This document shows positions 18,952 to 27,401 of a DNA stretch of 64,000 bases, piece after piece. Below the pieces are notes generated by a model. The model ran no database searches. It saw nothing but the letters and a program-made list of their open reading frames with translations, and was not told where the DNA came from. Source of the stretch: Pseudovibrio denitrificans JCM 12308 (GTDB lineage Bacteria; Pseudomonadota; Alphaproteobacteria; Rhizobiales; Stappiaceae); assembly GCF_001310815.1 (NCBI RefSeq), contig NZ_BAZK01000008.1, forward strand, positions 124,001 to 188,000, in the 5' to 3' direction. The position numbers were made by a program, and so were the translations under genes. Positions within the stretch are counted from its first letter, which is position 1. Every line of letters begins with the position of its first letter.

Positions 18952-19026
18952 CTGATTGCACTAGAAAACCAATAATTATACTGTCGCGCCAATTTTGAAA
19001 TTCAATGAATTACTTTACCCGAGAAA

Positions 19027-19473
19027 ATGCAAAATCTAAGCGATACAGAACGGAAGATCCTTTCTCTTTTGCAAGAGAACGCGCGGCAGTCCCTCACAGA
19101 GATTGCCCAGAAGATCGGCACGTCCAGAACCAACGTCAAAACAAAGATCGACCGGTTATATGATGCTGGTATCATTAAGAGATTTACGGTTGATCTGGAA
19201 GATGCGGACGTCAGAAACACTGGCACACTGAAGAGCTTCTTCCATGTTCATCTGACAGAACCAGCCTGTGAAACTCTGTTTGATCACGTCAAAAAATGGG
19301 AGGAAGTGAAGGGCTGCTGGACAGTTTCCTCTCCAACCACCGATATGATCGTGATGGTAGAAGCTATCTCACAGGAAGCATTGGAATCAGCCAGATTCCG
19401 CATCAGCAGGTTACCTTATGTAGATTCTATGCACACGACCTTCGTTCTAAGAGAGTGGCAACATAAACTCTAG
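19027..19473 (+). CDS. Lrp/AsnC-family transcriptional regulator
   Basis: 148 residues. The N-terminal HTH (ERKILSLLQENARQSLTEIA, then KIGTSRTNVKTKIDRLYDAG) is followed by the GIIKRFTV hinge and a RAM ligand-binding domain (about residues 65-140). These regulators sense amino acids. The neighbouring asparaginase/cutC and tryptophan-utilisation genes are possible targets, but nothing links them directly. Expressed alone downstream of cutC. Confidence 0.88.
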   Translation: MQNLSDTERKILSLLQENARQSLTEIAQKIGTSRTNVKTKIDRLYDAGIIKRFTVDLEDADVRNTGTLKSFFHVHLTEPACETLFDHVKKWEEVKGCWTVSSPTTDMIVMVEAISQEALESARFRISRLPYVDSMHTTFVLREWQHKL

Positions 19474-19830
19474 CGATTTTTGTCGTATTACTTTGAAGAA
19501 CGCACTGCGTGGATGAAACGATCAAAGGCATTTCTGCTGTGGAAGCAAATGTTAAGGTGAAAACGCCCTTGATCGTTATCTTCTGCGCGATCGGCTCATC
19601 GCGAAGAATTCAATTACATCAGCACTTTACCGCAAAGCTGATGCAGAGGCCGCCCCCTCAACGCCTCTGAACAAGAGGATCGGAGAGGATATTGCCCAAC
19701 CGCCTCTATCGATAAATTCCTCCATTTTTCAGGGTAATGCCAGAGTGCAAAGTGTCCAAAATTTTCGTTTCGAAACAGACACGCACAGCAAATACCTCAG
19801 CAAAATCAATCGTTAGCGATCAGTTGGTTG
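19474..19830. other. Intergenic region
   Basis: About 360 bases between the convergent AsnC and polysaccharide-export genes. No convincing terminator, repeat or gene was seen. Confidence 0.4.
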
Positions 19831-20997
19831 CTAAGGCATGCCAGCCAGCGCTACGCCTGAACGCAACGTTCCGGTGACCGGGGAAACCAGGATACTGATG
19901 AACTTGTTGACCTCTGACACAGAGGAGTTGGCAACATAGATGACGTCTTTATCTTTAATCTCAAAGGCTTGCGTCAGGAACAACCCGCTGGGTTCCTTCA
20001 GGTTGAGACGATAAACAACGGGAACAGTCTCAAACTCATTGTGCTGCTCATGCGGTGGAAGCAATGGCATCATCTTCTGCCGATCCTCAAACCGGAACAG
20101 GAACACACCCGTTGCATCCGCTGTTCCATCATGCAAACCACCAGACATTCCAATGGCTTCTGACAGGTTCAATCGCGAAGACGGGAAGTCATGTTTACGC
20201 CGCGCGACCACTGCCCCGAACACTGTGAAGGACTTCGGCTGGTGCGTAATGGAGACGATATCTTTCGGTCTCAGCCATATGTTGTTGGCTGGTTGCTCCG
20301 CAATGTCATCCAGTCCAAATCGGAACTTCTTATCATCCCGCACAACGGTGACGAACGACTCATAGTCCGGGTTCCTTGTCCCCCCAGCCTCAGAGATCGC
20401 CTCGACCAGACTCAGCCCATCCTCATGCACGCGGAACTGGCCCGGCCTTGCCACATCTCCAATCACGATCACTTTGTGAGACCCATTTGCCTGTAGGTTT
20501 ACAACCACTTGCGGGTCAACGGCCTTCCCCTCCAAACCAGCAAGGATCAGCTCACGCACCTCAGAGATCGTTTTGTTTTCTACATTCAGCTCGCCAACAT
20601 AGGGCACATAAATCTTGCCCTTATCATCCACGACAAGCCCCAGTTCCGTTCGCTTCTGCCCTTGTGTAGAGAACAGACCATTGGGAATGGACTCCCAGAT
20701 TCCGACGGAGAGCTGATCGCCAACTCCAACATGGATCGTGCTGCGTTTGCCTTTACCAACGCGGAACTCTTTGGGAGGTAAGTTACTGGCATAATTAGAT
20801 AAGTGCTGAATTGTCGGCACATCCACATCCAGCATGACATAGCTCAGGGATTGCTCATCACTCTGCGAGGTTGCCGTCTCAACCTGATAAGCGCTTGGGC
20901 CATGTCCTGGAATTTCCGAGCACCCGGCGACAGCCAGTAGTAGCGCAGATGCAACAAGGAACTCCAACCAGCCAGATATGTGCAAACATGTTTTCAC
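19831..20997 (-). CDS. Wza-like polysaccharide export outer-membrane lipoprotein
   Basis: 388 residues. The N-terminus has a lipoprotein signal with lipobox LAVAGC (Cys26). A Poly_export domain follows (HVGVGDQLSVGIWE, LVVDDKGKIYVPYVGELNV, DPQVVVNL), then SLBB domains (KVIVIGDVARPGQFRV, LSLVEAISEAGG; FTVFGAVV, LNLSEAIGMSGG) and a C-terminal segment (VNKFISILVSPVTG) that would span the outer membrane. It should form the exit channel for capsule or exopolysaccharide. No other polysaccharide genes are adjacent, so its assembly partners lie outside the window. Confidence 0.88.
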   Translation of the reverse strand: MKTCLHISGWLEFLVASALLLAVAGCSEIPGHGPSAYQVETATSQSDEQSLSYVMLDVDVPTIQHLSNYASNLPPKEFRVGKGKRSTIHVGVGDQLSVGIWESIPNGLFSTQGQKRTELGLVVDDKGKIYVPYVGELNVENKTISEVRELILAGLEGKAVDPQVVVNLQANGSHKVIVIGDVARPGQFRVHEDGLSLVEAISEAGGTRNPDYESFVTVVRDDKKFRFGLDDIAEQPANNIWLRPKDIVSITHQPKSFTVFGAVVARRKHDFPSSRLNLSEAIGMSGGLHDGTADATGVFLFRFEDRQKMMPLLPPHEQHNEFETVPVVYRLNLKEPSGLFLTQAFEIKDKDVIYVANSSVSEVNKFISILVSPVTGTLRSGVALAGMP

Positions 20998-21208
20998 ATG
21001 TCGACACTGCCGTATTCGTGAGCGTTGGAGTAGCCGCCGGATTTAGCTATTGCAGTTTGAGCGTAGGACAATGAAGGGAGATAAATACTGCAGATTAAGT
21101 GGTTGAATTATCGAAAGGGAGTTACAAGTAATTGAAACTAAGACACTATTCAAAATCATGACATGAGGGCAATGCTCGCTTTGGACCACGAGCATTGCAG
21201 GGGAAATC

Positions 21209-21595
21209 CTACCCGATTAAGCAGGCGATCATTTCAATCTCAACCAGAGCGTCTTTGGGAAGACGCGCAACTTCCACACAGGAGCGTGCTGGGAACGGTG
21301 CATTATTGTCTTCAAAGAACTTGCCATAAACCTCATTCACGCGACCGAAGTCGTTGAGATCTTTCACGAAAACAGTTGTCTTCTTGATGTTTTTCGCAGC
21401 AAGGCCTGCTTCTTCAACAATCGCCAGACCATTTTTCAAAGACTGAAGGGTCTGCTCAGCAACATCAGCAGGCATCTCACCGGTTTCCGGGTTGATAGGC
21501 AGTTGACCGGAGGTGATCACCATCTGGCCGAGGTTTACGCCCTGAACATAAGGGCCAATTGCTGCAGGTGCTTTGGAGGTGTCGATAGCTGTCAT
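21209..21595 (-). CDS. ridA: RidA enamine/imine deaminase
   Basis: 128 residues, YjgF/YER057c/UK114 family. It has SKAPAAIGPYVQGV, ITSGQLPINPETGE, TTVFVKDLNDFGRVNEVYG and FPARSCVEVARLPKDALVEIEMIA, including the key arginine in PARSCVEV. RidA hydrolyses 2-aminoacrylate and related enamines to ketoacids and protects PLP enzymes. The start at ATG 21595 has CAGGAAAAA upstream. It is the last gene of the tna operon, 14 bases after pdxY. This fits its job, because tryptophanase releases 2-aminoacrylate. Confidence 0.93.
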   Translation of the reverse strand: MTAIDTSKAPAAIGPYVQGVNLGQMVITSGQLPINPETGEMPADVAEQTLQSLKNGLAIVEEAGLAAKNIKKTTVFVKDLNDFGRVNEVYGKFFEDNNAPFPARSCVEVARLPKDALVEIEMIACLIG

Positions 21596-21609
21596 TGTTT
21601 TTTCCTGTT

Positions 21610-22464
21610 TTATAGGCTTGTTAAGTCGAACTGTTCGGATGGTGAGACGAATTCCTGTTGAGCAGCAATTGTTTGCAGCTCCCATTCGCCTTTTTCTTGC
21701 GTGGTTTTAAGCACGCCGTATACCGCATTGTTACAGTGCTGGAACGCTTCTACTTCAGAAAGTCCATTCAGATAACCAGCGGCAAATACAGATGTGATCA
21801 GATCGCCGACGCCAACCGGCTGGCGCTCAAACGGCAGATGCGGGCGCTGAGCCAGATAGCTGCCTTGCGCATTGGCGAACATCATGGTGAAGGCTTCGTC
21901 GGAGACACTGTGCAGGTGCTTGGCCAGAACTATTTTCGGTCCTTTTTCCATAGCCTTAGCACAGGCTTGTTTGGCTTGCTCCAGCGTTTCAATCGGCTCG
22001 CCAATGAACTGTGAGAGCTCGAACTGGTTCGGCACGATCACATCTGCAATCGGCATCACTTTGCTGACCAGCAGCTCAGCCACACCTTCACTAACGATAC
22101 AGCCTTTGTCAGGCGCGCCCATCACCGGATCACAGAAATAGAGACAATCAGGATTATGACGGCGAACTTCCTGCACGATGTCGACAATGACATCACAATG
22201 AGAAGGGCCCCCCAGGTACCCTGTTACAATACCTTTGATCTGAGAAAGAACATTCAGCTTGGCAAGTCCCTCAAAGATTTCAGAGATTTGCTTGGCATCA
22301 TGGGCCTGTCCGGTCCAACCTTGCGGGTGCTGGGTGTGGTTTGAAAACTGGACTGTATTGATTGCCCAGACTTCGTGTCCCATGCGTTGCATTGGAAATA
22401 CAGCACAACCGTTGCCAGCATGGCCGTATGTCACGTGGGATTGGATGGAGAGTATGCCTTTCAT
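21610..22464 (-). CDS. pdxY: Pyridoxal kinase
   Basis: 284 residues, ribokinase-like PdxY/PdxK family. It has MKGILSIQSHVTYGHAGN at the start, GYLGGP, YFCDPVMGA, IVPNQFELSQFIG and the anion-hole/catalytic GVGDLITSVFAAGYLNG, with the Asp base in GVGDL. It phosphorylates pyridoxal to PLP in the cytosol. Lying between the tryptophan permease and ridA in the tryptophanase operon, it presumably supplies PLP to TnaA. The ATG at 22464 is preferred over an upstream in-frame ATG because it starts the conserved domain and follows GAGGAAAT. Confidence 0.93.
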   Translation of the reverse strand: MKGILSIQSHVTYGHAGNGCAVFPMQRMGHEVWAINTVQFSNHTQHPQGWTGQAHDAKQISEIFEGLAKLNVLSQIKGIVTGYLGGPSHCDVIVDIVQEVRRHNPDCLYFCDPVMGAPDKGCIVSEGVAELLVSKVMPIADVIVPNQFELSQFIGEPIETLEQAKQACAKAMEKGPKIVLAKHLHSVSDEAFTMMFANAQGSYLAQRPHLPFERQPVGVGDLITSVFAAGYLNGLSEVEAFQHCNNAVYGVLKTTQEKGEWELQTIAAQQEFVSPSEQFDLTSL

Positions 22465-22533
22465 TTCAATTTCCTCGTTTAAACTGAGGCTCACATTTGC
22501 GAGCCCCAGCAGAGCGTAAAGCCATTCTCGGCG

Positions 22534-23810
22534 CTATGGGTAAACTGGAAGTGCGTTGAACATTCCGAGCACATGGCTGACGGCAACCAGAATGCCGAAG
22601 CCAAAGACCACCCAGACCAGTGCCTCGCCACCCCAGACACGGAACTGAGGATTGCCGAACTTCTTGCGGCTGACGCGCACCATCAGGGCTGGAACGATCG
22701 CAGTCCAGACGGTCGCTGCAAGGCCAGCGTAACCAATCGCGATGATGAAACCATCCGGGAAGAAGATGCCACCGATCAGCGGAGGTACGAAGGTTACTGC
22801 AGCGGTTTTCGCACGACCTGCCTGGCTGTCATCAAACTTCAGGAAGTCTGCAAGGAAGTCGAACAGACCAAGAGCAACGCCCAGGAAGGAGCTTGCCACA
22901 GCCATGTTGCCAAATGCGGACAACATGTTGGATGCAGAGGTACTTTCTACTGCACGGCCAAGAGCTTCCACCAGTACGCCGATGTTACCGCCCTGTTCAA
23001 TAATCGGACCAAAATCAGCTCGTGAGATGTTGCCCAATGTGGCGAACAACCAGACAATGTAAAGTACCAGTGCAAGGAAAGTGCCTGTACCAAGCAGAGC
23101 AGAATCTTCTTAGGCTCCTTGCCGTAGTACTTCATCAGGCTTGGCACGTTGTGGTGATAACCGAAGGATGCCAGGCAGAATGGCATTGCTGCGAACAGGT
23201 ACGGGAAGTAGCTCCCAAGCCCCATACCACTGTCGCTGTCAAAGAACACAGCGGCCTTCATGTTGAAGGTGTAGCCTGTCACGGACATGAAGAACGTGAT
23301 GATCATGCCACCGAGCAGGATTGTTGTAATGCGATCAACGGCTTTTGTGGACCACCAGACGAAGAAGGCAAGACCCAGTGCAAAGATCAGGCCTGCTATC
23401 ATCTGCGGAGGAGCAACACCAACTGTTGCATCCAGCGTATGCACCACGATGGAGCCGCCACCGGAGATGTACGCGTAGCAGAGAATGTAGCCAACGAATG
23501 CCACGGCGATGTTGTTGACAGTGTTCCACCCATTCCCAAGGGTGTCTTTCACCATCGTGTCGAAGCTGGAGCCGACCGGGTAATTCAGGTTTGTTTCCAG
23601 GATCATAAGCCCGGAATGCAGCATACAGAACCAGGTAAAGGCCAGCGCAAAAATAGCCCAGATACTCCACATGCCAGCGCTGACGGTTGGAACGGAAAAC
23701 ATACCAGCGCCGACTGCGGTTCCGGCGATGATCATTGCACCGCCTAGGAAGGATGGACTGGTTGTTGCAGTGGCGTTGCCTATGCCACCGACTTGTGTGC
23801 CCTCAGACAT
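22534..23810 (-). CDS. tnaB: Aromatic amino acid (tryptophan/tyrosine) permease, HAAAP family, one frame break
   Basis: About 425 residues after repair, with about 11 membrane helices. The family signature GGAMIIAGTAVGAGMFSVP is near residue 24, and FGYHHNVPSLMKYYGKEPKK is the usual cytoplasmic loop. The frame breaks near 23085: after LLCLV the chain continues as TGTFLALVLYIVWLFAT only if one base is restored. It imports tryptophan or tyrosine with a cation across the inner membrane. Next to tnaA it most likely serves as the tryptophan importer, but TyrP/Mtr-type specificity cannot be separated by sequence alone. Confidence 0.85.
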
Positions 23811-23849
23811 TTACTTCTCTCCCGTGAAGTAGTTTTGTTATATCCGTGA

Positions 23850-23881
23850 GGAAAAGAGGGAGGCACAGAGCAGCGCCTCCC
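23850..23881 (-). terminator. Hairpin between tnaA and the permease gene
   Basis: On the minus strand GGGAGGC, loop, GCCTCCC is followed by TCTTTTCC. It may act as a partial terminator or processing site that lowers permease relative to TnaA levels (inference). Confidence 0.5.
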
Positions 23882-23892
23882 GAGGTGCCAAA

Positions 23893-25293
23893 TTACTTGA
23901 TTGGCTTCAGACGTGCAGTGAAGTGGCGCAGGACAGGTGGCTCGTATTCAAACTCGAAGCCTTTGATATCCTTTGCGTTCTTCGCAACGTTGATCAGAGC
24001 ATCCGCGATGTAATCCATGTGGTCGTTGGTGTAAACACGACGTGGGATTGTGAGGCGCATGAGTTCCAGTGGGGACTCTTTTTGCTGGCCGGTTGCAGGG
24101 TCGCGGCCAAGTAAGAATGAGCCAATTTCAACTGGGCGTACGCCGGATTCCAGGTACAGCGCGTTACACAGAGCCTGTGCAGGGAACTGGTCGCCAGGGA
24201 TGTGCGGAAGAATCTTCTTCGCGTCTACAAACACCGCGTGACCGCCGGTTGGGTACTGAATTGGCACGCCACCTTCAACGAGACGATCGCCCAAATACTT
24301 AACCTGGCCAATACGATAGTGCAGGAAGTTCTCATCCGCACCCTCATGAAGACCACGTGCCAGCGCTTCCATGTCGCGGCCGGCTAATCCCCCATAAGTT
24401 ACGAAGCCTTCCATTGGGACGCAGAGGGTTTGGACGGCCTGGAACAGCTCTTTCTTCTCGCGGATTGCGCACATGCCGCCGATGTTGACCAGTGGGTCTT
24501 TCTTTGCGGACATGGTGAGCATATCGCCGTAGGAGTACATCTCGCGGATGATGTCGGTGATGGACTTATCCGCGTAGCCTTCCTCACGCTGCTTGATGAA
24601 ATACGCGTTTTCGCAGTAGCGGGCGGAGTCGATCACAACCGGAATGTCGTATTTCTGGCCGATCTCGTAAACAGCGCGCATGTTTGCCATGGAAACTGGC
24701 TGACCACCGGAGCTGTTACAGGTCACTGTGGTGATGATCGCGGTGACGTTCTTCGCGCCGTGTTCCTTGATCGCCGCTTCCAGCTTCTCCAGATCGAAGT
24801 CACCCTTCCAGTCGTAGTAAGTGGTTGTGTCATAAGCACGTTCGTCCACCACGTTCACCGCCTGACCACCGTTCAGCTCCACGTGAGCGGCTGTGGTGTC
24901 GAAGTGGTAGTTGGAGATGAAGATGTGCTTATCTGCACCACGAACTTCCTTCGCGCGGCGGATCAGAGCAGGGAACAGGATCTGTTCTGCACCACGACCC
25001 TGGTGGGTTGGCACCAGATATTCATAACGGAAGAAGTGATGAACCGCATCTTTCAGGTTGTAGAAGTTGCGGGAGCCGGCATAGGCTTCGTCGCCCATCA
25101 TCATGCCTGCCCACTGGTAGTCAGACATGGCGCCGGTGCCGGAGTCTGTCAGAAGATCGATGTAAACGTCATCACTTGCGAGCAGGAATGGGTTGTAGCC
25201 AGCTTCAGCCAATGCCTTTTCGCGGTCTGCGAAAGTGGTCATTTTGATTGGCTCGACCATTTTGATGCGGAACGGCTCAGGGATACGTTTCAT
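23893..25293 (-). CDS. tnaA: Tryptophanase (tryptophan indole-lyase)
   Basis: 466 residues, full length. PLP enzyme cleaving L-tryptophan to indole, pyruvate and ammonia. It has [15 protein letters not shown] at the start, [29 protein letters not shown], the PLP-lysine segment [16 protein letters not shown], and [12 protein letters not shown] plus [16 protein letters not shown] near the C-terminus. [12 protein letters not shown] and [10 protein letters not shown] match tryptophanase rather than tyrosine phenol-lyase. The start has AAGGA nine bases upstream. It is preceded by a TnaC leader gene and a 333-base spacer and followed by permease, pdxY and ridA. The indole it makes may act as an extracellular signal. 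Confidence 0.95.
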   Translation of the reverse strand: MKRIPEPFRIKMVEPIKMTTFADREKALAEAGYNPFLLASDDVYIDLLTDSGTGAMSDYQWAGMMMGDEAYAGSRNFYNLKDAVHHFFRYEYLVPTHQGRGAEQILFPALIRRAKEVRGADKHIFISNYHFDTTAAHVELNGGQAVNVVDERAYDTTTYYDWKGDFDLEKLEAAIKEHGAKNVTAIITTVTCNSSGGQPVSMANMRAVYEIGQKYDIPVVIDSARYCENAYFIKQREEGYADKSITDIIREMYSYGDMLTMSAKKDPLVNIGGMCAIREKKELFQAVQTLCVPMEGFVTYGGLAGRDMEALARGLHEGADENFLHYRIGQVKYLGDRLVEGGVPIQYPTGGHAVFVDAKKILPHIPGDQFPAQALCNALYLESGVRPVEIGSFLLGRDPATGQQKESPLELMRLTIPRRVYTNDHMDYIADALINVAKNAKDIKGFEFEYEPPVLRHFTARLKPIK

Positions 25294-25626
25294 TGTTCTA
25301 GTCCTTGCATTTTATACTGCGCATTCTTCTTAGAAAACTGTTTCCCACCGTTGGGAATACGCAGCTGCGCACAGGTTGGGTCGCTCTCCAACCCTTTGGC
25401 GCGAAAGTTACAACTGCCTGAAAGTGCAGGCATTCCTTTTGGAATTAACGTGTTGCGGCAGCAGTCCCGGTTTTGAATGATAGACGCAGCTCACCCGTTG
25501 CTCCGCAGCAGCAGAGCAAGTAAAGCTTCTCGAATGACTACACGAGTGGATGTAATTCACCCGTAGCTCCAAGTAGATTGGGCGTCACACATTCAAATTT
25601 TTAAAGGGACTGATGGGCCTCTAGGC
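25294..25626 (-). promoter_or_regulatory. tnaC-tnaA spacer, presumed transcription-attenuation region
   Basis: The 333-base spacer holds no gene. Reading toward tnaA it has a 12-base near-repeat (AGCTACGGGTGA and AGCAACGGGTGA, about 60 bases apart), a hairpin GCCTG-CACTTT-CAGGC, and TTCCCA-ACGG-TGGGAA followed by a short T-rich stretch near 25335. In E. coli the equivalent spacer is a Rho-dependent attenuator that TnaC stalling protects. Here the TTCCCA stem could be an intrinsic alternative. The mechanism is inferred from position. Confidence 0.55.
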
Positions 25627-25731
25627 TTATACGCACGCGTTTGGGAAGTCATAGGCAAGACGAACGTCTTGCGTAAACCACGCCAAGCTCTTTTTATTGC
25701 GATACTGAAGAACCAGTACTGACCGGCTCAT
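25627..25731 (-). CDS. tnaC: TnaC tryptophanase leader peptide
   Basis: 34 codons, the same length as the Proteus vulgaris leader as recalled. Key residues read W-F-T-Q-D-V-R-L-A-Y-D-F-P (residues 18-30), followed by four more residues and TAA. E. coli TnaC has W-F-N-I-D-N-K-I-V-D-H-R-P, so the Trp, Phe, Asp (+4), hydrophobic residue (+7) and Pro (+12) are all conserved at exact spacing. In that system tryptophan makes the ribosome stall on the nascent peptide at Pro and blocks Rho termination before tnaA. AGGATTAGG lies just upstream of the ATG at 25731. The only tryptophan codon is the diagnostic one. Identification rests on motif plus position ahead of tnaA. Confidence 0.9.
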   Translation of the reverse strand: MSRSVLVLQYRNKKSLAWFTQDVRLAYDFPNACV

Positions 25732-25775
25732 GACCTAATCCTCATCTTTACTGCATATCATGTGATAGCAAGGGC

Positions 25776-25804
25776 ATATGAAACCACAATTGCCCATGTG
25801 TCAA
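25776..25804 (-). promoter_or_regulatory. Candidate tnaC promoter
   Basis: On the minus strand a perfect -35 TTGACA (25799-25804) is followed after 17 bases by TCATAT (25776-25781), a weak -10, placing transcription start about 35-40 bases before the tnaC start. No clear CRP-site palindrome was seen upstream. Confidence 0.55.
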
Positions 25805-26413
25805 GCAGCTATTCTACCTCTTTCCTACGGGGTTGCCCCTAGAACAAGTAGATAAGCCAGTATAGACTTCACACCGCATTAACAGGCGCTGTATTTTTCA
25901 AGCCAGCACAGTAAATAATTCTGTAAAATCTTAGTTTTTGCTTAGAACCCATGTTCTTTCCCATGTGCAAAAGCCGTTCCACCTGAAAACGCCCAAGGGT
26001 GAACCCTATAAATTAATTGTCGGGAAGCACGAGGCGCCACGAACTCTTGATATCTCAGAGATTTTTTGCCTGTTAAATTTCACAGGAGCCAATTATTCCA
26101 AGTTATTTGCAACAGGGCCTCTCTCAGCGACACTTTCCGGCTGACACCCCGTTATCCCCGCAACAAAATTGCGCGGTCCCGCACTTATCCTCCCCACCCG
26201 GCAGGTCAGCCCTTCACCGCGGCAGTTGATAACTTATCGCCCCACCGGGCATAAGTCTCTCTCATTGACCAAAACCAGACCCCACCATCCATGAAACCTG
26301 CTCAGCAATCCCCCTCACATAGCAACGCGTTCGTTTGCGTTCTTTTGTGTTTTCCTGCGTTTTTTAAGGATTTCATTGTGCAGTGCCGGGGATTCAGATC
26401 TTTAACTCGTTTC
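25805..26413. other. Intergenic region upstream of tnaC
   Basis: About 600 bases. Contains the second AACGCA-rich repeat (26322-26361). A 68-codon plus-strand frame at 25938 lacks a convincing ribosome-binding site or family similarity and is not annotated. Confidence 0.4.
26322..26361 (-). repeat. Dispersed AACGCA-rich repeat, copy 2
   Basis: On the plus strand YGYGTT hexamers begin at 26326, 26336, 26346 and 26356, exactly 10 bases apart. Read on the minus strand the sequence matches copy 1 at 17029-17080 (first 20 bases 19/20 identical, then AACGCAAACG). Located 50-90 bases after the stop of the metalloprotease gene. Confidence 0.55.
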
Positions 26414-27400
26414 CTAAAAAAGTCCCGGAACAACAGTGTCAGTTAAAAGCCCTCCAGCCTCACATTGTTCTTTTAGTACAACACGAAAATTTTTCAGCAT
26501 TTTAAACTGTTTTTGAAATTCTGAATTTTGCTGCAATAAATGCTGTACAATGCGATCACTGTTTTCCGAGAACTGTATCCCTGCATCTAAAACCTTCTCT
26601 AATCGACAAACGCTAGGCGAATGCTCTGAACTCAGAAGCCCGTTCTCAACTAACCCAAAAATCATAAAGTAATTTGTAGCGAAGAGAGGATTGTTTCCCA
26701 ACATCCAATTTAGGCGAACTCCAAAGTCGTCGGCTTCATCTTCTTGAGCTCGCCGAGCTTTAAGACAATCTTCTCCCAAAGGTGCATTTAGGCACGAAGC
26801 TGGAGTATTCTCAAAATGGTTAAAAACGTGGTGCGCATATTCGTGTGCGAGTACAAAACTCAACATGACCCTCATAGCAACGCTAAACGAGTAATCATAC
26901 TCTTTTGATTTGCTGAATTTTTTGTATTGATCGTCTGGAAGCCCTACATATTCAGCAAAGCTTTCAGGTTTTATCGGAGTTCCTCCTTCTCGTATCTCTC
27001 GTCTAGCTCCGCGCAGGAAATTGGCAATTTTGTTTTTGTATTCACCAATTTCCTTTAAATACCCCCATTTCCCGGCAATCAGATTCGCGTCAATTGACGC
27101 TCCGATTAACGCAAGGAACCCCGTACTAATTTCGATTTTTCTCTGTGAGAAGTTATCTATGAAAGCAACAACTCGGCCTATCCTTTCATCAACAACGACC
27201 ACAATATTGACGGCTTCCGCTATTCGTCTTTCTTTCGGAAGCATCGCGTTCAAAAGAGCTGGTTTCACAATGGAATTTATATCTTGCTGAGTAATTGCTT
27301 GGATTTGCCGCGCGGCTCTTAGTCGTTCTGATGTTTGAGCGGCTGCAAAATTTGACGCGGTAAAAGTGATCAAGAACGCAATAATAGATATAATCTGCAT
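26414..27400 (-). CDS. Secreted HExxH metalloprotease-like protein
   Basis: 328 residues. The N-terminus is a signal peptide (MQIISIIAFLITFTASNFAAAQ). The zinc motif HEYAHHVFNH (HExxH, near residue 190) is followed about 35 residues later by QEDEADDFGVRL, supplying the third ligand Glu. This is the M48-type gluzincin arrangement. It is probably periplasmic. Its substrate is unknown and no TPR or membrane region is present, so it is not an HtpX or BepA copy. It is distinctly AT-rich compared with its neighbours and shares a unit with the membrane protein gene that ends one base before its start, suggesting joint horizontal acquisition (inference). Confidence 0.65.
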   Translation of the reverse strand: MQIISIIAFLITFTASNFAAAQTSERLRAARQIQAITQQDINSIVKPALLNAMLPKERRIAEAVNIVVVVDERIGRVVAFIDNFSQRKIEISTGFLALIGASIDANLIAGKWGYLKEIGEYKNKIANFLRGARREIREGGTPIKPESFAEYVGLPDDQYKKFSKSKEYDYSFSVAMRVMLSFVLAHEYAHHVFNHFENTPASCLNAPLGEDCLKARRAQEDEADDFGVRLNWMLGNNPLFATNYFMIFGLVENGLLSSEHSPSVCRLEKVLDAGIQFSENSDRIVQHLLQQNSEFQKQFKMLKNFRVVLKEQCEAGGLLTDTVVPGLF

Positions 27401-27401
27401 A

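Noticed and set aside
23893..25293. Tyrosine phenol-lyase instead of tryptophanase
   Set aside because: The C-terminal [12 protein letters not shown] and [10 protein letters not shown] follow tryptophanase, and a TnaC leader with its diagnostic Trp lies upstream.
25938..26144. 68-codon plus-strand open frame upstream of tnaC
   Set aside because: No ribosome-binding site, no recognisable similarity and a position in regulatory DNA.
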